Made by a program: the position numbers and the translations under genes
Origin: Prevotella sp. E13-27
GTDB lineage: Bacteria > Bacteroidota > Bacteroidia > Bacteroidales > Bacteroidaceae
DNA length: 64,000 nt
Reading direction: 5' to 3'
Assembly: GCF_023217965.1 (NCBI RefSeq)
Contig: NZ_JALPSC010000002.1
Coordinates: 1,240,001-1,304,000, forward strand
Part shown: positions 18,464-27,798 of the stretch, in pieces
Layout: every line of letters begins with the position of its first letter
How positions within the stretch are numbered: position 1 is the stretch's first letter
Notes under the pieces: generated by a model
The model's input: only the letters and a program-made list of their open reading frames with translations
Told to the model about the DNA's origin: nothing
Database searches by the model: none

Positions 18464-21250
18464 TTACTTAATTACAACCTTCTTGCCATTAACAATGTTA
18501 ATGCCCTTCTGCAGCTGGCTCATGCGAACACCCTGCAGGTTGTAGATCTCAACATCGGTAACCTTCTGTGAAGAAACATTGGTGATGCCTACGGTAGAAG
18601 TCTCGATTGAGATTGGGAGCAGCTGATTGGCTGTTGCAGACTTTGCTACGAGGATAGCCACCATTGCGATGTTCTCAAGCTTGGTGTCCTCTGCCCAGTC
18701 AGTAATCTTGCAAAGCTGCTGGTTTGCTGTTGCACTACCATTGTTAACGTCGATAGAAACTTCACCCTGAGTCAGCTTGCCTGCTGTTGCAGAAGTCTCT
18801 TCGAGTGTAGCGCCGTCAATCTTAACAACCTTGTTCAGGTTTGCAGCAACGTTAACCTGCTCGATAGTTCCCTCAACAATAGTATAGTTGTCAATAGGTG
18901 TAGCCTCAATGACGCTCTCAAGTGTAGCCTCAGCTTCCTTCATTTGAGTATTACCAGAATTATCACGCTTTACTACATATACAGTACCGTTTACCTTTGT
19001 CTTCTCAGTCAGTCTGCCATTGAGTGAAGAATACTGTATCCAGCATCCACCTGTTGCATCCTGAATCCATGCTGTTGAGAAACCATCGGCAGAAATACCT
19101 GTAACCTCAGCATCGGTAAGAGTCACCTTAGCGTATGAACCAGCGGCAAGGGCATTGAATGCAGCGATATTTGCACACTCAACATAGTCGATAGCAGCAA
19201 GTGCTACAGTCTCTTCATTATCTTTGTCAACCAAAGTAACAATTGCATTTGCGAAATAAGAAGTGCCACCCTGCAGGAAGCGTACACCTTCAGCATTGCC
19301 TTCCCAAATCATTCCTGTAATAGCGCCAGAAGATGGAACAAAGTTGTTGATATTGCTGTTACCAGCAGCAACAAATTCAATCTTAGTGATAGCCTTGCCT
19401 TCAGGAGCACGGAAAGTCAACGTAGTGTATTCCTTATAGGTAACGAGACACTGGCCACGATTGCTATCATCATAGATGCGCGATGGAGCAGAACCTGCTG
19501 TAATCTGAAGTGTAGCGCCATCAACGGTGAAGATTTCGTTGTAGATATAGCCTTGAACATCGGTCATTGCTGTACCAATATGCTCACGGATGTTAGGATC
19601 GCTGAAATCGAATGTAGCGAAAACTGGCTCTGGCTCTGGTGCTGCGACAGCAGAAACGAACTCTACCTTTGCAACAGTCAGATACTTGTACTTCAGAGAA
19701 ACGCTCTCAGCAGCAGCGAGCTTCTCAACATCAGCAGCTTTGAGGATGAAGTCAACAGACTTTGTATCCTTGTTGATTTCGCTGATGGTCTTAATCTCAT
19801 CAGCGCCAAACCACAGACTGATCTCACCTGTTCTTACATTGCGTGCAGGAGTAGCCTGACGAGCCTCAACATTAGCAATGGCAAATGATACACGGATGGT
19901 GTCCTTTGCCTTAGCAACGTCCTTCAACTGGCTTGCAGGAATAGTGATATAGGTATAGCCATCCAATGTTGATGTCTCACCGTTCTCCCATAGAACAACT
20001 GGACCATCGGCAACTGGCTCTGGTTCAGCAGCCTTTTTCAATACGAAATCCATAACCACAAATGGCTGAGATGGTGAACCACCTGGATTGAAATAAAGGC
20101 TCTCCCAGTTGTCGAGTTCATAAGTATAAACAGAAGGATAAATATCAGCAGCGATATTGGTTGCGAAATAGACATCATTGCTCACATCCACAGACTTTGC
20201 ATCTTCTTCATTCTTTTCTTTCATGGCTGCAAGTTTACCATTACCATTGGCCGACCATCCATAAACAACGACCTTAGTAGCCACCATGCCATCAGGGAAT
20301 GTAACGTTGATAGCACTACCCGTAGAAAGTTTCAAAGGAACATAAACATTTTCACCTATGGTGACCTTACTCATTCCATATTGGAAAGTCTTGCTCTCAT
20401 CAACCATTGCGAATGAGATACCATTTGAAGTAACTGTGTTAGTATTAGCTCCTTCCACATTTTCACCATCCACACTAAATGCAATGACATTACCCAACTG
20501 AGAATAAGTTTTAGCAACGTTTGTGACGGTAACAGTATAATTGTCTGTACTATTAATTGTAAATGTATAGACGAAAGAGGTTCCATCAACAGTTTTTGTA
20601 ACAGTTGTTGCTCCAGATGAAAGTGTTACACCTAAGACACCAATACCGTTTAGGTTAGACCCATCAATTGTTAATTCTTTTGTTGACTTAAGCGTAGCGA
20701 GATTATCTGCACTGATGGCAACACCATTAAGAGTAATAGCTGTTATTTCCTGAGTTATAACTTCAGTCTGCTCGTAGGTAATCTTCCATGTGCCCACAAT
20801 CTGAGCGTTGCTGCCTTCGGCAAATGTTAGCTTGATGCTATCAACTGCTTCAATATCTGAGAGTACTATATCACCAATTGTCGATTCACCTTTTGCTGAA
20901 AGAGTTACATTTGCAGATAGTAAATTGTTGCCACCATCTACAGTTGCAGAAACGATATCAACAGCAGTAGTCGTATTTCCGCAGCCCCAGAATTCAAATT
21001 TTGAAATCTTATAACCTGCATTAACAGCAAACACCAATTTACCTTGGTTACTTCTCAGTTTTACGCCCTTATCTGGCATATTACCTTGCTTAAAGCTACC
21101 TTTACCTGCGACATACTTGCCATCGAGAGAATAACTGTTTCCGATAATTGTAACATTACTTTCACCAATGTTACCTGAACTCTCTGTGTCAGCCCAAGCT
21201 GCTACAACAAACAGCATCAGTAACGTCACTAATGATAGAATTTTTTTCAT
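18464..21250 (-). CDS. Large secreted protein of unknown function with OB-fold-like region and short C-terminal tail
   Basis: A 928-residue exported protein; the MKK start at 21250 gives a standard signal peptide ending AAWA, and another ATG lies 6 bp upstream. Most of the chain is beta-rich, with repeated segments on fitting energies of the type KITKIEFVAAGNSN and KISKFEFWGCGN. A C-terminal portion (about residues 690-880, WIQDATGGCWIQYSS) resembles a nucleic-acid or sugar-binding OB domain seen in secreted Bacteroidetes proteins. The end reads EIYNLQGVRM ... GINIVNGKKVVIK. It is the first gene of a three-gene operon; its leader is interrupted by the IS at 21281. Function unknown. Confidence 0.75.
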   Translation of the reverse strand: MKKILSLVTLLMLFVVAAWADTESSGNIGESNVTIIGNSYSLDGKYVAGKGSFKQGNMPDKGVKLRSNQGKLVFAVNAGYKISKFEFWGCGNTTTAVDIVSATVDGGNNLLSANVTLSAKGESTIGDIVLSDIEAVDSIKLTFAEGSNAQIVGTWKITYEQTEVITQEITAITLNGVAISADNLATLKSTKELTIDGSNLNGIGVLGVTLSSGATTVTKTVDGTSFVYTFTINSTDNYTVTVTNVAKTYSQLGNVIAFSVDGENVEGANTNTVTSNGISFAMVDESKTFQYGMSKVTIGENVYVPLKLSTGSAINVTFPDGMVATKVVVYGWSANGNGKLAAMKEKNEEDAKSVDVSNDVYFATNIAADIYPSVYTYELDNWESLYFNPGGSPSQPFVVMDFVLKKAAEPEPVADGPVVLWENGETSTLDGYTYITIPASQLKDVAKAKDTIRVSFAIANVEARQATPARNVRTGEISLWFGADEIKTISEINKDTKSVDFILKAADVEKLAAAESVSLKYKYLTVAKVEFVSAVAAPEPEPVFATFDFSDPNIREHIGTAMTDVQGYIYNEIFTVDGATLQITAGSAPSRIYDDSNRGQCLVTYKEYTTLTFRAPEGKAITKIEFVAAGNSNINNFVPSSGAITGMIWEGNAEGVRFLQGGTSYFANAIVTLVDKDNEETVALAAIDYVECANIAAFNALAAGSYAKVTLTDAEVTGISADGFSTAWIQDATGGCWIQYSSLNGRLTEKTKVNGTVYVVKRDNSGNTQMKEAEATLESVIEATPIDNYTIVEGTIEQVNVAANLNKVVKIDGATLEETSATAGKLTQGEVSIDVNNGSATANQQLCKITDWAEDTKLENIAMVAILVAKSATANQLLPISIETSTVGITNVSSQKVTDVEIYNLQGVRMSQLQKGINIVNGKKVVIK

Positions 21251-21271
21251 AAGCATTGTTTTTTAGTTATT

Positions 21272-21280
21272 AATAGAATT
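21272..21280. repeat. Target-site duplication, left copy
   Basis: AATAGAATT occurs directly left of the element and again at 22592-22600 directly right of it, a 9-bp duplication as expected for IS4-family insertion. Confidence 0.85.
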
Positions 21281-22591
21281 CACTAGTGTCCGGTTAAATT
21301 TTTCCGAACGTTAATTAAATGTTTAAATTTCAATGAGATACAGCGATTTAAAAATTTTCCGATTTGATTTTTTATCTTTGTACTGTCTCATATATAAGAT
21401 AGCACAGGATATGAATGCCGGAAATACTGTATTCTCGCAACTGATGTCTCTCATCCCTGACTACGAGCTCAGGAAATGTATTGACAGATATAGAGGGGAT
21501 TTTCATGCAAGACGATTCACTTGCCGTGACCAGTTCCTTGTCATGAGTTATGCTCAGCTGACCAGCAGCGCAAGCCTTCGTAGCATAGAGGCTCAGTTGA
21601 CTGCTTTCAACTCCAAGTTGTATCATGCCGGTCTGAAGGTGATGCCCAAGTCCACTCTCGCCGACATGAACGAGAAGAAGGACTGGCGTATCTATCAGGA
21701 CTACGCAATGGTACTTGTCGAGAGGGCTAAAGTCCTGTATAAAGATGAATACTATCGGTTGGGAATTGACAATATGGTGTATGCCTTTGACAGCAGTACC
21801 ATCAACCTGTGTCTGCATCTCTGTCCATGGGCGAAGTTCCATCATGACAAAGGTGCTTTCAAGATGCACACTTTGATTGATGTAAAGAACAACATACCCA
21901 ACTTCATCATGCTTACTCCTGGCAATGTGCATGATACTCAGGCTATGGACAGCTTGCCTGTAGAAGCAGGGGCTTACTATCTGATGGATAAAGGCTATGT
22001 GGACTTTGACCGTCTGTTCCGTCTCTTCCAACAGCAGAAGGCTTACTTTGTAACCAGAGCAAAGGACAACATGAAATATTCCGTATTCGAGGCAAGAGAG
22101 GTTGACAGGCAGACTGGCGTCATCTCTGACGAGTCCATCAGTCTTACTGGTCTCTTTACAGCCAAGAAGTACCCTGATTTGTTGCGTCTGGTCGTCTATG
22201 AGGACTTTGCGCAGAACGTAGTGTATCGATTCCTGACGAATGACTTCACCCTTGAAGCAATTACCATTGCGGAACTGTACCGAGAGCGCTGGACTATCGA
22301 AACGTTCTTCAAATGGATCAAGCAGCACCTGCACATCAAGACGTTCTATGGGACGTCCCAAAACGCAGTCTTCACACAGATATGGATTGCCATCTGTGAC
22401 TACCTGCTGCTTATTATTGCTCTGAAGATGTATCATATCGAACAAAATCTTTACATATTCTCTAATGTCATCGGCCAAGTTCTCTTTGAGAGGACTCCGC
22501 TGAATGAACTTTTTGACAAACCAATTATTAATCAAAATCCGGAAGATGACCGCCAACTTTCGCTTTGGTGAAATTTAACCGGACAGTAGTG
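21281..22591 (+). mobile_element. Complete IS4-family insertion sequence, 1311 bp
   Basis: The element is bounded by 21-bp imperfect inverted repeats at 21281-21301 and 22571-22591. They share the core TGTCCGGTTAAATTT and differ at one position. It is flanked by a 9-bp direct duplication (AATAGAATT). One intact transposase fills it. Intact ends, duplication and transposase indicate a recent insertion. It landed about 30 bp upstream of the start codon at 21250, inside the leader of the minus-strand operon. Confidence 0.9.
21411..22571 (+). CDS. IS4-family DDE transposase
   Basis: A 386-residue transposase with an N-terminal DUF4372-like region. The DDE catalytic residues are the Asp in YAFDSS, the Asp in LMDKGYVD and the Glu in YRERWTIETFFKWIK, which also fits the Y-(2)-R-(3)-E-(6)-K signature of IS4 exactly. 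An upstream in-frame ATG at 21333 would precede the -7 box TATCTTTG (21373-21380), so the start at 21411 (MNAGNTVFSQ) is preferred. The stop codon ends on the first base of the right inverted repeat. Confidence 0.9.
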   Translation: MNAGNTVFSQLMSLIPDYELRKCIDRYRGDFHARRFTCRDQFLVMSYAQLTSSASLRSIEAQLTAFNSKLYHAGLKVMPKSTLADMNEKKDWRIYQDYAMVLVERAKVLYKDEYYRLGIDNMVYAFDSSTINLCLHLCPWAKFHHDKGAFKMHTLIDVKNNIPNFIMLTPGNVHDTQAMDSLPVEAGAYYLMDKGYVDFDRLFRLFQQQKAYFVTRAKDNMKYSVFEAREVDRQTGVISDESISLTGLFTAKKYPDLLRLVVYEDFAQNVVYRFLTNDFTLEAITIAELYRERWTIETFFKWIKQHLHIKTFYGTSQNAVFTQIWIAICDYLLLIIALKMYHIEQNLYIFSNVIGQVLFERTPLNELFDKPIINQNPEDDRQLSLW

Positions 22592-22600
22592 AATAGAATT
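22592..22600. repeat. Target-site duplication, right copy
   Basis: Second copy of AATAGAATT, immediately after the right inverted repeat. Confidence 0.85.
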
Positions 22601-22636
22601 GATTTAATTGAGTTAATACCACTTACAATGATTCTG

Positions 22637-22667
22637 CAAAAATAAGAAAAGTATTTCTAATCTGCAA
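22637..22667 (-). promoter_or_regulatory. Promoter of the 21250-15792 operon, now separated by the IS
   Basis: On the minus strand TTG (22665-22667), 20 bp, then TATTTTTG (22637-22644). Predicted initiation near 22630 is 30 bp from the IS target site, and without the IS the leader would be about 70 nt long. Confidence 0.6.
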
Positions 22668-22704
22668 TACCAAATAGTCGGTATTTTACATTTTCGGAAC
22701 AATT

Positions 22705-25233
22705 TTAACGCAAATTGGGCGATTTTCTTCGTTCTCTGATTAGTTGTAATCGCTCCTGAAGGTCAGAATAATGCAAAGCATTAAGCGATTCATTCTTTGG
22801 CAGACTCTTCAGATAGTTCTCCAGCTTGTTCATGTGCTGAAGGAGATAGAGTTGCACGTCAGTTCCATCAGTACGCTGAGAGGAAAGTGTTTTCTCAGGA
22901 GTATTGATGAGTGTTCCAAGAAGGTCGATATACTGGCGCTGAAGATTACGACGCTCCATGTTCTTCCATTCATTAGCATCAGTAAGTGGCTTCCACACCT
23001 CAGCAAACAGGTCGTTGAGATATTCCTCTACGCTATAAGCCTCAGGACTTCCAATAGACTGGTTGTATATCTTGATAAGGATATATCCTCCCAGCATTCT
23101 ACCAAGAACATTCTCCTGGCGACTATTCTGCAGGGCTATTGGGTCGGCTGACACTTTGTTCAGCATATCAGCAGGATAGAGCCAAGCTGGAGCATCGAAC
23201 ACATGAGTGCCTATGTAGTGAACGGCTTCTTTCTGGCGCGACTTTGGCTGAAGCGTGATAGGCTCTTTGCCAGGCATGTTGTTGAGATAACGGCCTCCTA
23301 TGCATTTCAGCACGTGGTTCTGATAACGAGTGAACTGCGAATGAACAGCCTGATACATCTCGCGAAGGTCATCGTAGCGATCGTTGTCTTCATGGGTCCA
23401 TTGCTGAAGATTGGCCATAACGCGTTTCAGGTTCTTTATGCCGTATTCAGAAGCTTTTACGCTATTGTCGCCCAGGTCTTCAGTCTGAGCACGAGGGTCT
23501 TCATCCTTACCCTCGCCACCAAACCACAGACGTGGATTCTGGCGAAGCACGTTGCTGGTTTCAGTCATCAGCTTCTCTTTTTCCTCGAACTCATCCTTGA
23601 ACTCAGGACGCCATTGATAGCCCCACTTGATGGCCCACTTGTCGTAGTCGTTGATGCGAGGGAAGAGTCCCTTCTCGCCAATCTTGTCCTCTGGCTGGGC
23701 AACATAGTTGAAACGGGCATAGTCCATGATGGAAACGGTATGTCCATGAGCCTCAACCCATTGCTTGTCGCGAAGCTTCTCAACAGGAGTAGCAAATGAA
23801 GCGCCCATGTTGTGACGCAGTCCAAGAGTGTGGCCTACCTCGTGAGAGCTAACAAAACGAATGAGCTGTCCCATGAGCTTGTCGTCGAACTTCATGGTCT
23901 GAGCGCGCTTGTCGAGAGGTCCACATTGAACCATATACCACTTGCGAAGGAGGTTCATTACATTATGGAACCAACAGATATGTGACTCGATAATCTCGCC
24001 TGAACGAGGGTCAACTATACGTGGACCATAGGCATTCTCAGTCTCTGAAGGCAGGTATCTAAGCACAGAGAAGCGTGCATCATCGAGACTCATTGTTGTA
24101 TCGTTCTTTGGCCACTCCTTTGCCACGATGGCATTCTTGAAGCCTGCTGCCTCAAAAGCTACGTTCCAGTCGTTGATGCCCTGAATGAGATAGGGAACCC
24201 ACTTCTTTGGCGTAGCAGGGTCTATGTAATAGACAATCTGCTTCTCAGGCTCTACAAGATGACCTGCGAGATATTTCTTCTTGTTCTTAGGCACCAGACG
24301 ATAGCGTGAGATGAATGACTCATGTTGAGCCTTTGTCTGGTCATCGCTGAACTGACGGAACGAGTTAGTGAAATAGCCCACACGCTCATCCCAAAGACGC
24401 TTTCTCATTGGCTCTTTTGGCAACAACACCATCGACGTGTTGAATCCCATAGTCATAGAACCCGTCTTGGAAGCAGCAGAAGCTCCTGCTGAAGAGCTAT
24501 AGGTGCGAGTTGTCACCACTTCGATATTTGTGGGGAATACCTTCAGGGTGTCAATATAAGTACGGTCGCTCTGTAACGAGCTGATTTTCAGCGTAGTCTT
24601 GGCACCTGACGCAAAACTCATGAGGTTATTATCCTTGTTGAAAAGACCTGTAACCTCAATAAGCTTTACATTCTTCTTCTCACATCCAGACACCATCTTG
24701 AAAGCCATGATAATAGGGTCAATAGTGGATTTCTCAAGTGTACGCGAGATGTTGTCCTTGTCGTTGGCAAGATAGCTCAACAGATACTGGCGCATGAGAA
24801 TGGTTGTCTCGTCGCGCTTCTCAAAATAGATGGTGCTGTGGGTTACCTCTTCGCCAGCAAACTGTCCAAAACCCTGAGGAACGGAAGTAAAACGCGTGAC
24901 GCAAAGAATGAGGCGTCCAAACATGGAGTCTGGCACCTCGAAGTAGTATTTATCCTCAATATGACGAACGGTGAACAGACCCTCTCTACAGGTTCCGCCT
25001 TTCTTCATCAGCTTGTCATAGTCAGTCTCCTTCTCTTCTTTCTTGCCTTCCTTACCATCGTCAGAACCCTTCTTAGCCCTGCGTTTGTCTTTTTTGCCCT
25101 CCTCGTTCTTGAGAGTATCAGACTTTATGGTGTCAGTCTTAAGGGTGTCGGCCTTCAGATAGAGCACAGAGTGTCTTGACTGAGCTGCAAGGGTAAGCAT
25201 CAGACACGAAAGAGTGATAATGATTTTCTTCAT
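22705..25233 (-). CDS. Exported zinc-dependent metalloprotease (zincin, DUF5117/DUF5118 type)
   Basis: An 842-residue exported protein with a signal peptide (about 1-19) and then a lysine/glutamate-rich linker to about residue 75. The core fits the Bacteroidetes zinc-dependent metalloprotease family with DUF5118 and DUF5117 modules. The catalytic site is SHEVGHTLGLRHN near residue 462, an extended HExxHxxGxxH zincin motif with three His ligands. The substrate is unknown; exported family members are presumed to act on proteins in the periplasm or outside. It starts 22 bp after coaW and is probably co-transcribed with it. Confidence 0.88.
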   Translation of the reverse strand: MKKIIITLSCLMLTLAAQSRHSVLYLKADTLKTDTIKSDTLKNEEGKKDKRRAKKGSDDGKEGKKEEKETDYDKLMKKGGTCREGLFTVRHIEDKYYFEVPDSMFGRLILCVTRFTSVPQGFGQFAGEEVTHSTIYFEKRDETTILMRQYLLSYLANDKDNISRTLEKSTIDPIIMAFKMVSGCEKKNVKLIEVTGLFNKDNNLMSFASGAKTTLKISSLQSDRTYIDTLKVFPTNIEVVTTRTYSSSAGASAASKTGSMTMGFNTSMVLLPKEPMRKRLWDERVGYFTNSFRQFSDDQTKAQHESFISRYRLVPKNKKKYLAGHLVEPEKQIVYYIDPATPKKWVPYLIQGINDWNVAFEAAGFKNAIVAKEWPKNDTTMSLDDARFSVLRYLPSETENAYGPRIVDPRSGEIIESHICWFHNVMNLLRKWYMVQCGPLDKRAQTMKFDDKLMGQLIRFVSSHEVGHTLGLRHNMGASFATPVEKLRDKQWVEAHGHTVSIMDYARFNYVAQPEDKIGEKGLFPRINDYDKWAIKWGYQWRPEFKDEFEEKEKLMTETSNVLRQNPRLWFGGEGKDEDPRAQTEDLGDNSVKASEYGIKNLKRVMANLQQWTHEDNDRYDDLREMYQAVHSQFTRYQNHVLKCIGGRYLNNMPGKEPITLQPKSRQKEAVHYIGTHVFDAPAWLYPADMLNKVSADPIALQNSRQENVLGRMLGGYILIKIYNQSIGSPEAYSVEEYLNDLFAEVWKPLTDANEWKNMERRNLQRQYIDLLGTLINTPEKTLSSQRTDGTDVQLYLLQHMNKLENYLKSLPKNESLNALHYSDLQERLQLIRERRKSPNLR

Positions 25234-25255
25234 GTGAAATTATTGTCAGGTAGTA

Positions 25256-26092
25256 TTATTTCAGTTTCACGTTACTGGTATTATAGGCCAATGCGGCTCC
25301 GATGGCTGTACAGAACTCTGAATACTTAGGAATGTGGAAACGCACATTATAGAGTTTCTCAAGCGGAGGGAAAATGTCTTTGCATTGTGGCAGAAGGGTA
25401 AGATTGCCTATGAGCACCATATCGCGACAGCCTGTTCCCTGAGCTGCTAATACTGAAGCAGAGCCAATGGTCTGGAGCACCATTCCTATGATGCCAGCTG
25501 CCACATCTTCCTTACTCGTATCGCTCTTAGCACGAGCAAAGATGCTGGCAGTAGCCTCCATTGGAAGTCCTGGAAGAGGCTGGGCAGAGATGTCACCAAT
25601 AAGAAGGTTTACATTCTTAAGATTACCCTGCAAGGCTAATTCTGAAATCTGGTTTATATCACTAGTACCCAGACAGATACGCGACAGTCCTTGCAGAGTG
25701 CCGCCACCTATGCCGATACCTCCAACATGACTCATCTCGTTGCCCTTACACATAACAAACGACGTTCCTGTTCCCATTGAGATGACTATAGCATGATCGA
25801 TGTTTGACTCATAGCGTGCGCCAAGAGCATCGGCAATAAACTCGTCGCATCGGCTGGTAGCCACTCCATAGACATCGTTCTTCACATAGCCTGCTCCAAC
25901 GCCTGTCAGCATTACGTGTTCAACCTCTGACAGAGCGATGTTGTTGTCATAGAGATATTTTCCAAAGGCACCATAAAGCGACGTCACAGGGTCAGCAGCA
26001 GTTATGCGTATAGGAGCCGTAGGCTTTCCGTCACGCAGTCCGACAATCTTTGTGGTCGATATGCCCACATCAATTCCAATTATTATTCCCAT
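25256..26092 (-). CDS. coaW: Type II pantothenate kinase
   Basis: A 278-residue kinase of the acetate/sugar kinase-Hsp70 fold that phosphorylates pantothenate, the first step of coenzyme A synthesis. The N-terminal MGIIIGIDVGISTTKIVGL is the phosphate-1 loop. VISMGTGTSFV and GGIGIGGGTLQGL are the type II signature segments, and TAIGAALAY closes the fold. A longer reading frame from 26155 adds 21 non-homologous residues reaching into the repeat array, so the start at 26092 is chosen. Type II enzymes as a class are often resistant to CoA feedback. Confidence 0.9.
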   Translation of the reverse strand: MGIIIGIDVGISTTKIVGLRDGKPTAPIRITAADPVTSLYGAFGKYLYDNNIALSEVEHVMLTGVGAGYVKNDVYGVATSRCDEFIADALGARYESNIDHAIVISMGTGTSFVMCKGNEMSHVGGIGIGGGTLQGLSRICLGTSDINQISELALQGNLKNVNLLIGDISAQPLPGLPMEATASIFARAKSDTSKEDVAAGIIGMVLQTIGSASVLAAQGTGCRDMVLIGNLTLLPQCKDIFPPLEKLYNVRFHIPKYSEFCTAIGAALAYNTSNVKLK

Positions 26093-26142
26093 TATTTCAG
26101 TAATTTGTTTTCGTGATAAAAATTGTTTGTTAAAAAGAGATC

Positions 26143-26249
26143 TACCTAAACGCAAAGAGCGTTCTTACCAAACGCTGAGAGTATTCTTACCAAACGCTAA
26201 GAGTGTTCTTACCAAACGCTAAGAGTGTTCTTACCAAACGCTAAGAGAG
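26143..26249. repeat. Tandem array of four full 22-bp units plus a partial one
   Basis: Near-identical units at 26162-26183, 26184-26205, 26206-26227 and 26228-26249, each TTCTTACCAAACGCT plus seven variable bases; a partial unit precedes them. Adjacent units create GCGTT or GTGTT, N7, AACGC dyads. The array sits between greA and coaW, in the leader of coaW if it is read through from greA. This is the best conserved copy of the family. Confidence 0.85.
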
Positions 26250-26259
26250 AAAAGCTCAA

Positions 26260-26724
26260 TTATATAGAGACACTCTCAATGCGAAGGCGAAGCGTTCCTG
26301 CTGGAACTTTCACTTCCACTTCATCGCCAGCTTTCTTGCCAAGCAGAGCCTCAGCAATGGGCGACTTAACAGAAATCTTTCCCTCTCGCAGATTAGCCTC
26401 ATGGGGACTTGCTATCGTATAGGTCATGCGACTGTTGTTTGCAAGATTAGTCATCTCTACCCTACTGAGCAACTGTATACAGTCAGTATGAACTCTCGAC
26501 ATGTCAAGCACGCGAGCATTCTCCAGCACCCTCTGCATAAAACGTATTCTGCCCAGAATGCGGCCTTGCTCACGCTTGGCAGCATGATACTCAAAGTTCT
26601 CGCTGAGGTCGCCCTTATCGCGAGCCTCGGAAATGGCATCCTTCACCTGAGGCAGATCGACGGTCTCTAATTGACGCAATTCAGCCACGAGTTTGTCGTA
26701 GCCTTCTTGAGACATATATTCCAT
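26260..26724 (-). CDS. greA: Transcription elongation factor GreA
   Basis: A 154-residue factor that rescues backtracked RNA polymerase by stimulating transcript cleavage. Residues 1-75 form the coiled coil (YDKLVAELRQLE ... ARDKGDLSENFEYHAAKREQ), with the acidic tip residues in DLSEN. Residues 80-154 form the FKBP-like domain, with TYTIASPHEAN, ISVKSPIAEALLGKKAGD and VKVPAG. Length is normal. It has its own -7 box at 26755-26762 and may read into coaW. Confidence 0.95.
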   Translation of the reverse strand: MEYMSQEGYDKLVAELRQLETVDLPQVKDAISEARDKGDLSENFEYHAAKREQGRILGRIRFMQRVLENARVLDMSRVHTDCIQLLSRVEMTNLANNSRMTYTIASPHEANLREGKISVKSPIAEALLGKKAGDEVEVKVPAGTLRLRIESVSI

Positions 26725-26754
26725 ATATATAATAATGTGTTGTTATTCAGCGTG

Positions 26755-26762
26755 CAAATTTA
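26755..26762 (-). promoter_or_regulatory. Promoter -7 box of greA
   Basis: CAAATTTA on the plus strand reads TAAATTTG on the minus strand, about 31 bp before the start codon. Confidence 0.45.
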
Positions 26763-26822
26763 GTGAAAAATGCGAAGAATATGCTAATTTTACATTACGA
26801 ATTAAAGTTTTTAGTGTAATAA

Positions 26823-26855
26823 TTGCACAAATTTAAAAAATTATGCCTACTTTTG
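26823..26855 (+). promoter_or_regulatory. Promoter of the hisGDC operon
   Basis: TTG (26823-26825) and TACTTTTG (26848-26855), 22 bp apart, 46 bp before hisG. I see no histidine-rich leader peptide or attenuator in the leader. Confidence 0.5.
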
Positions 26856-26901
26856 TAACCATTATAGATTTTGATGAAACATTTTAAACGAATTAGACTT
26901 T

Positions 26902-27753
26902 ATGCTTAGAATTGCAGTACAATCGAAAGGACGTCTGTTTGATGACACGATGAACCTTTTGTCAGAGTCAGACATAAAAGTAGGAGCTTCAAAACGCACA
27001 CTTCTTGTCAGCGCCCAGAATTTCCCATTGGAAGTGCTATATCTAAGAGACGATGACATTCCACAAAGCGTAGCAACAGGCGTGGCAGATATAGGCATCG
27101 TTGGCGAGAACGAGTTTGTGGAGCGTGGTGCTGAAGCAGAGATCATCAGACGACTGGGATTCTCGAAGTGCCGCCTGTCGCTCGCCATTCCCAAGGCAGA
27201 GAACTACACAGGCCTTTCATGGTTCAATGGAAAGAAGATTGCCACAAGCTATCCTGTCATTCTGAAGAAGTTCCTTGCTGACAACAATCTTAATGCAGAG
27301 ATTCACGTAATAACAGGTTCAGTAGAGATTAGCCCAGGCATTGGTCTTGCTGATGCCATCTTCGATATCGTTAGTTCTGGCTCTACCCTCGTAAGCAACA
27401 ACCTCAGCGAGGTGGAGGTAGTGATGAAGAGCGAGGCTCTGCTCATAGGTTATCCTGGCATGTCAGAAGAGAAGCGACAGATTCTTGACGAGATGCTGTT
27501 CCGTTTCGAGGCTGTTAGACAGGCTGAGGACAAAAAATATGTACGCATGAATGCACCTAAGGATCGTCTGGAGGAAATCATCGACGTGCTTCCTGGACTG
27601 AAGAGCCCCACAGTAATTCCCTTGGCTGACAACAACTGGTGCTCAGTTCACACCGTTCTCGACGAAAAGCGCTTCTGGGAGATTATTGGCAAGCTGAAAG
27701 AGCTTGGAGCACAGGGCATTCTCGTAACCCCGATAGAAAAGATGATTCTTTAA
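26902..27753 (+). CDS. hisG: ATP phosphoribosyltransferase, long form
   Basis: A 283-residue enzyme joining ATP and PRPP in the first step of histidine synthesis. It opens LRIAVQSKGRLFDDTMNLL, carries the GVADIGIVGENEF segment, and has the PRPP-binding IFDIVSSGSTL near residue 155. A C-terminal regulatory domain (about 215-283, ending GILVTPIEKMIL) makes it the long HisG form, normally inhibited by histidine. It is first in the hisGDC operon, 45 bp before hisD. Confidence 0.95.
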   Translation: MLRIAVQSKGRLFDDTMNLLSESDIKVGASKRTLLVSAQNFPLEVLYLRDDDIPQSVATGVADIGIVGENEFVERGAEAEIIRRLGFSKCRLSLAIPKAENYTGLSWFNGKKIATSYPVILKKFLADNNLNAEIHVITGSVEISPGIGLADAIFDIVSSGSTLVSNNLSEVEVVMKSEALLIGYPGMSEEKRQILDEMLFRFEAVRQAEDKKYVRMNAPKDRLEEIIDVLPGLKSPTVIPLADNNWCSVHTVLDEKRFWEIIGKLKELGAQGILVTPIEKMIL

Positions 27754-27798
27754 CGGACACGTCAGTCCCACTTCATAACATAGCATCTATATTTAGAA

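Noticed and set aside
21372..22556. A 394-codon minus-strand frame covering the IS
   Set aside because: It is the full-length antisense of an intact IS4 transposase with DDE and YREK motifs and has no motifs of its own.
26143..26249. CRISPR array at the 22-bp repeats
   Set aside because: The units are contiguous with only seven variable bases between conserved parts, there are no spacers of 30 bp or more, and no cas genes are near.
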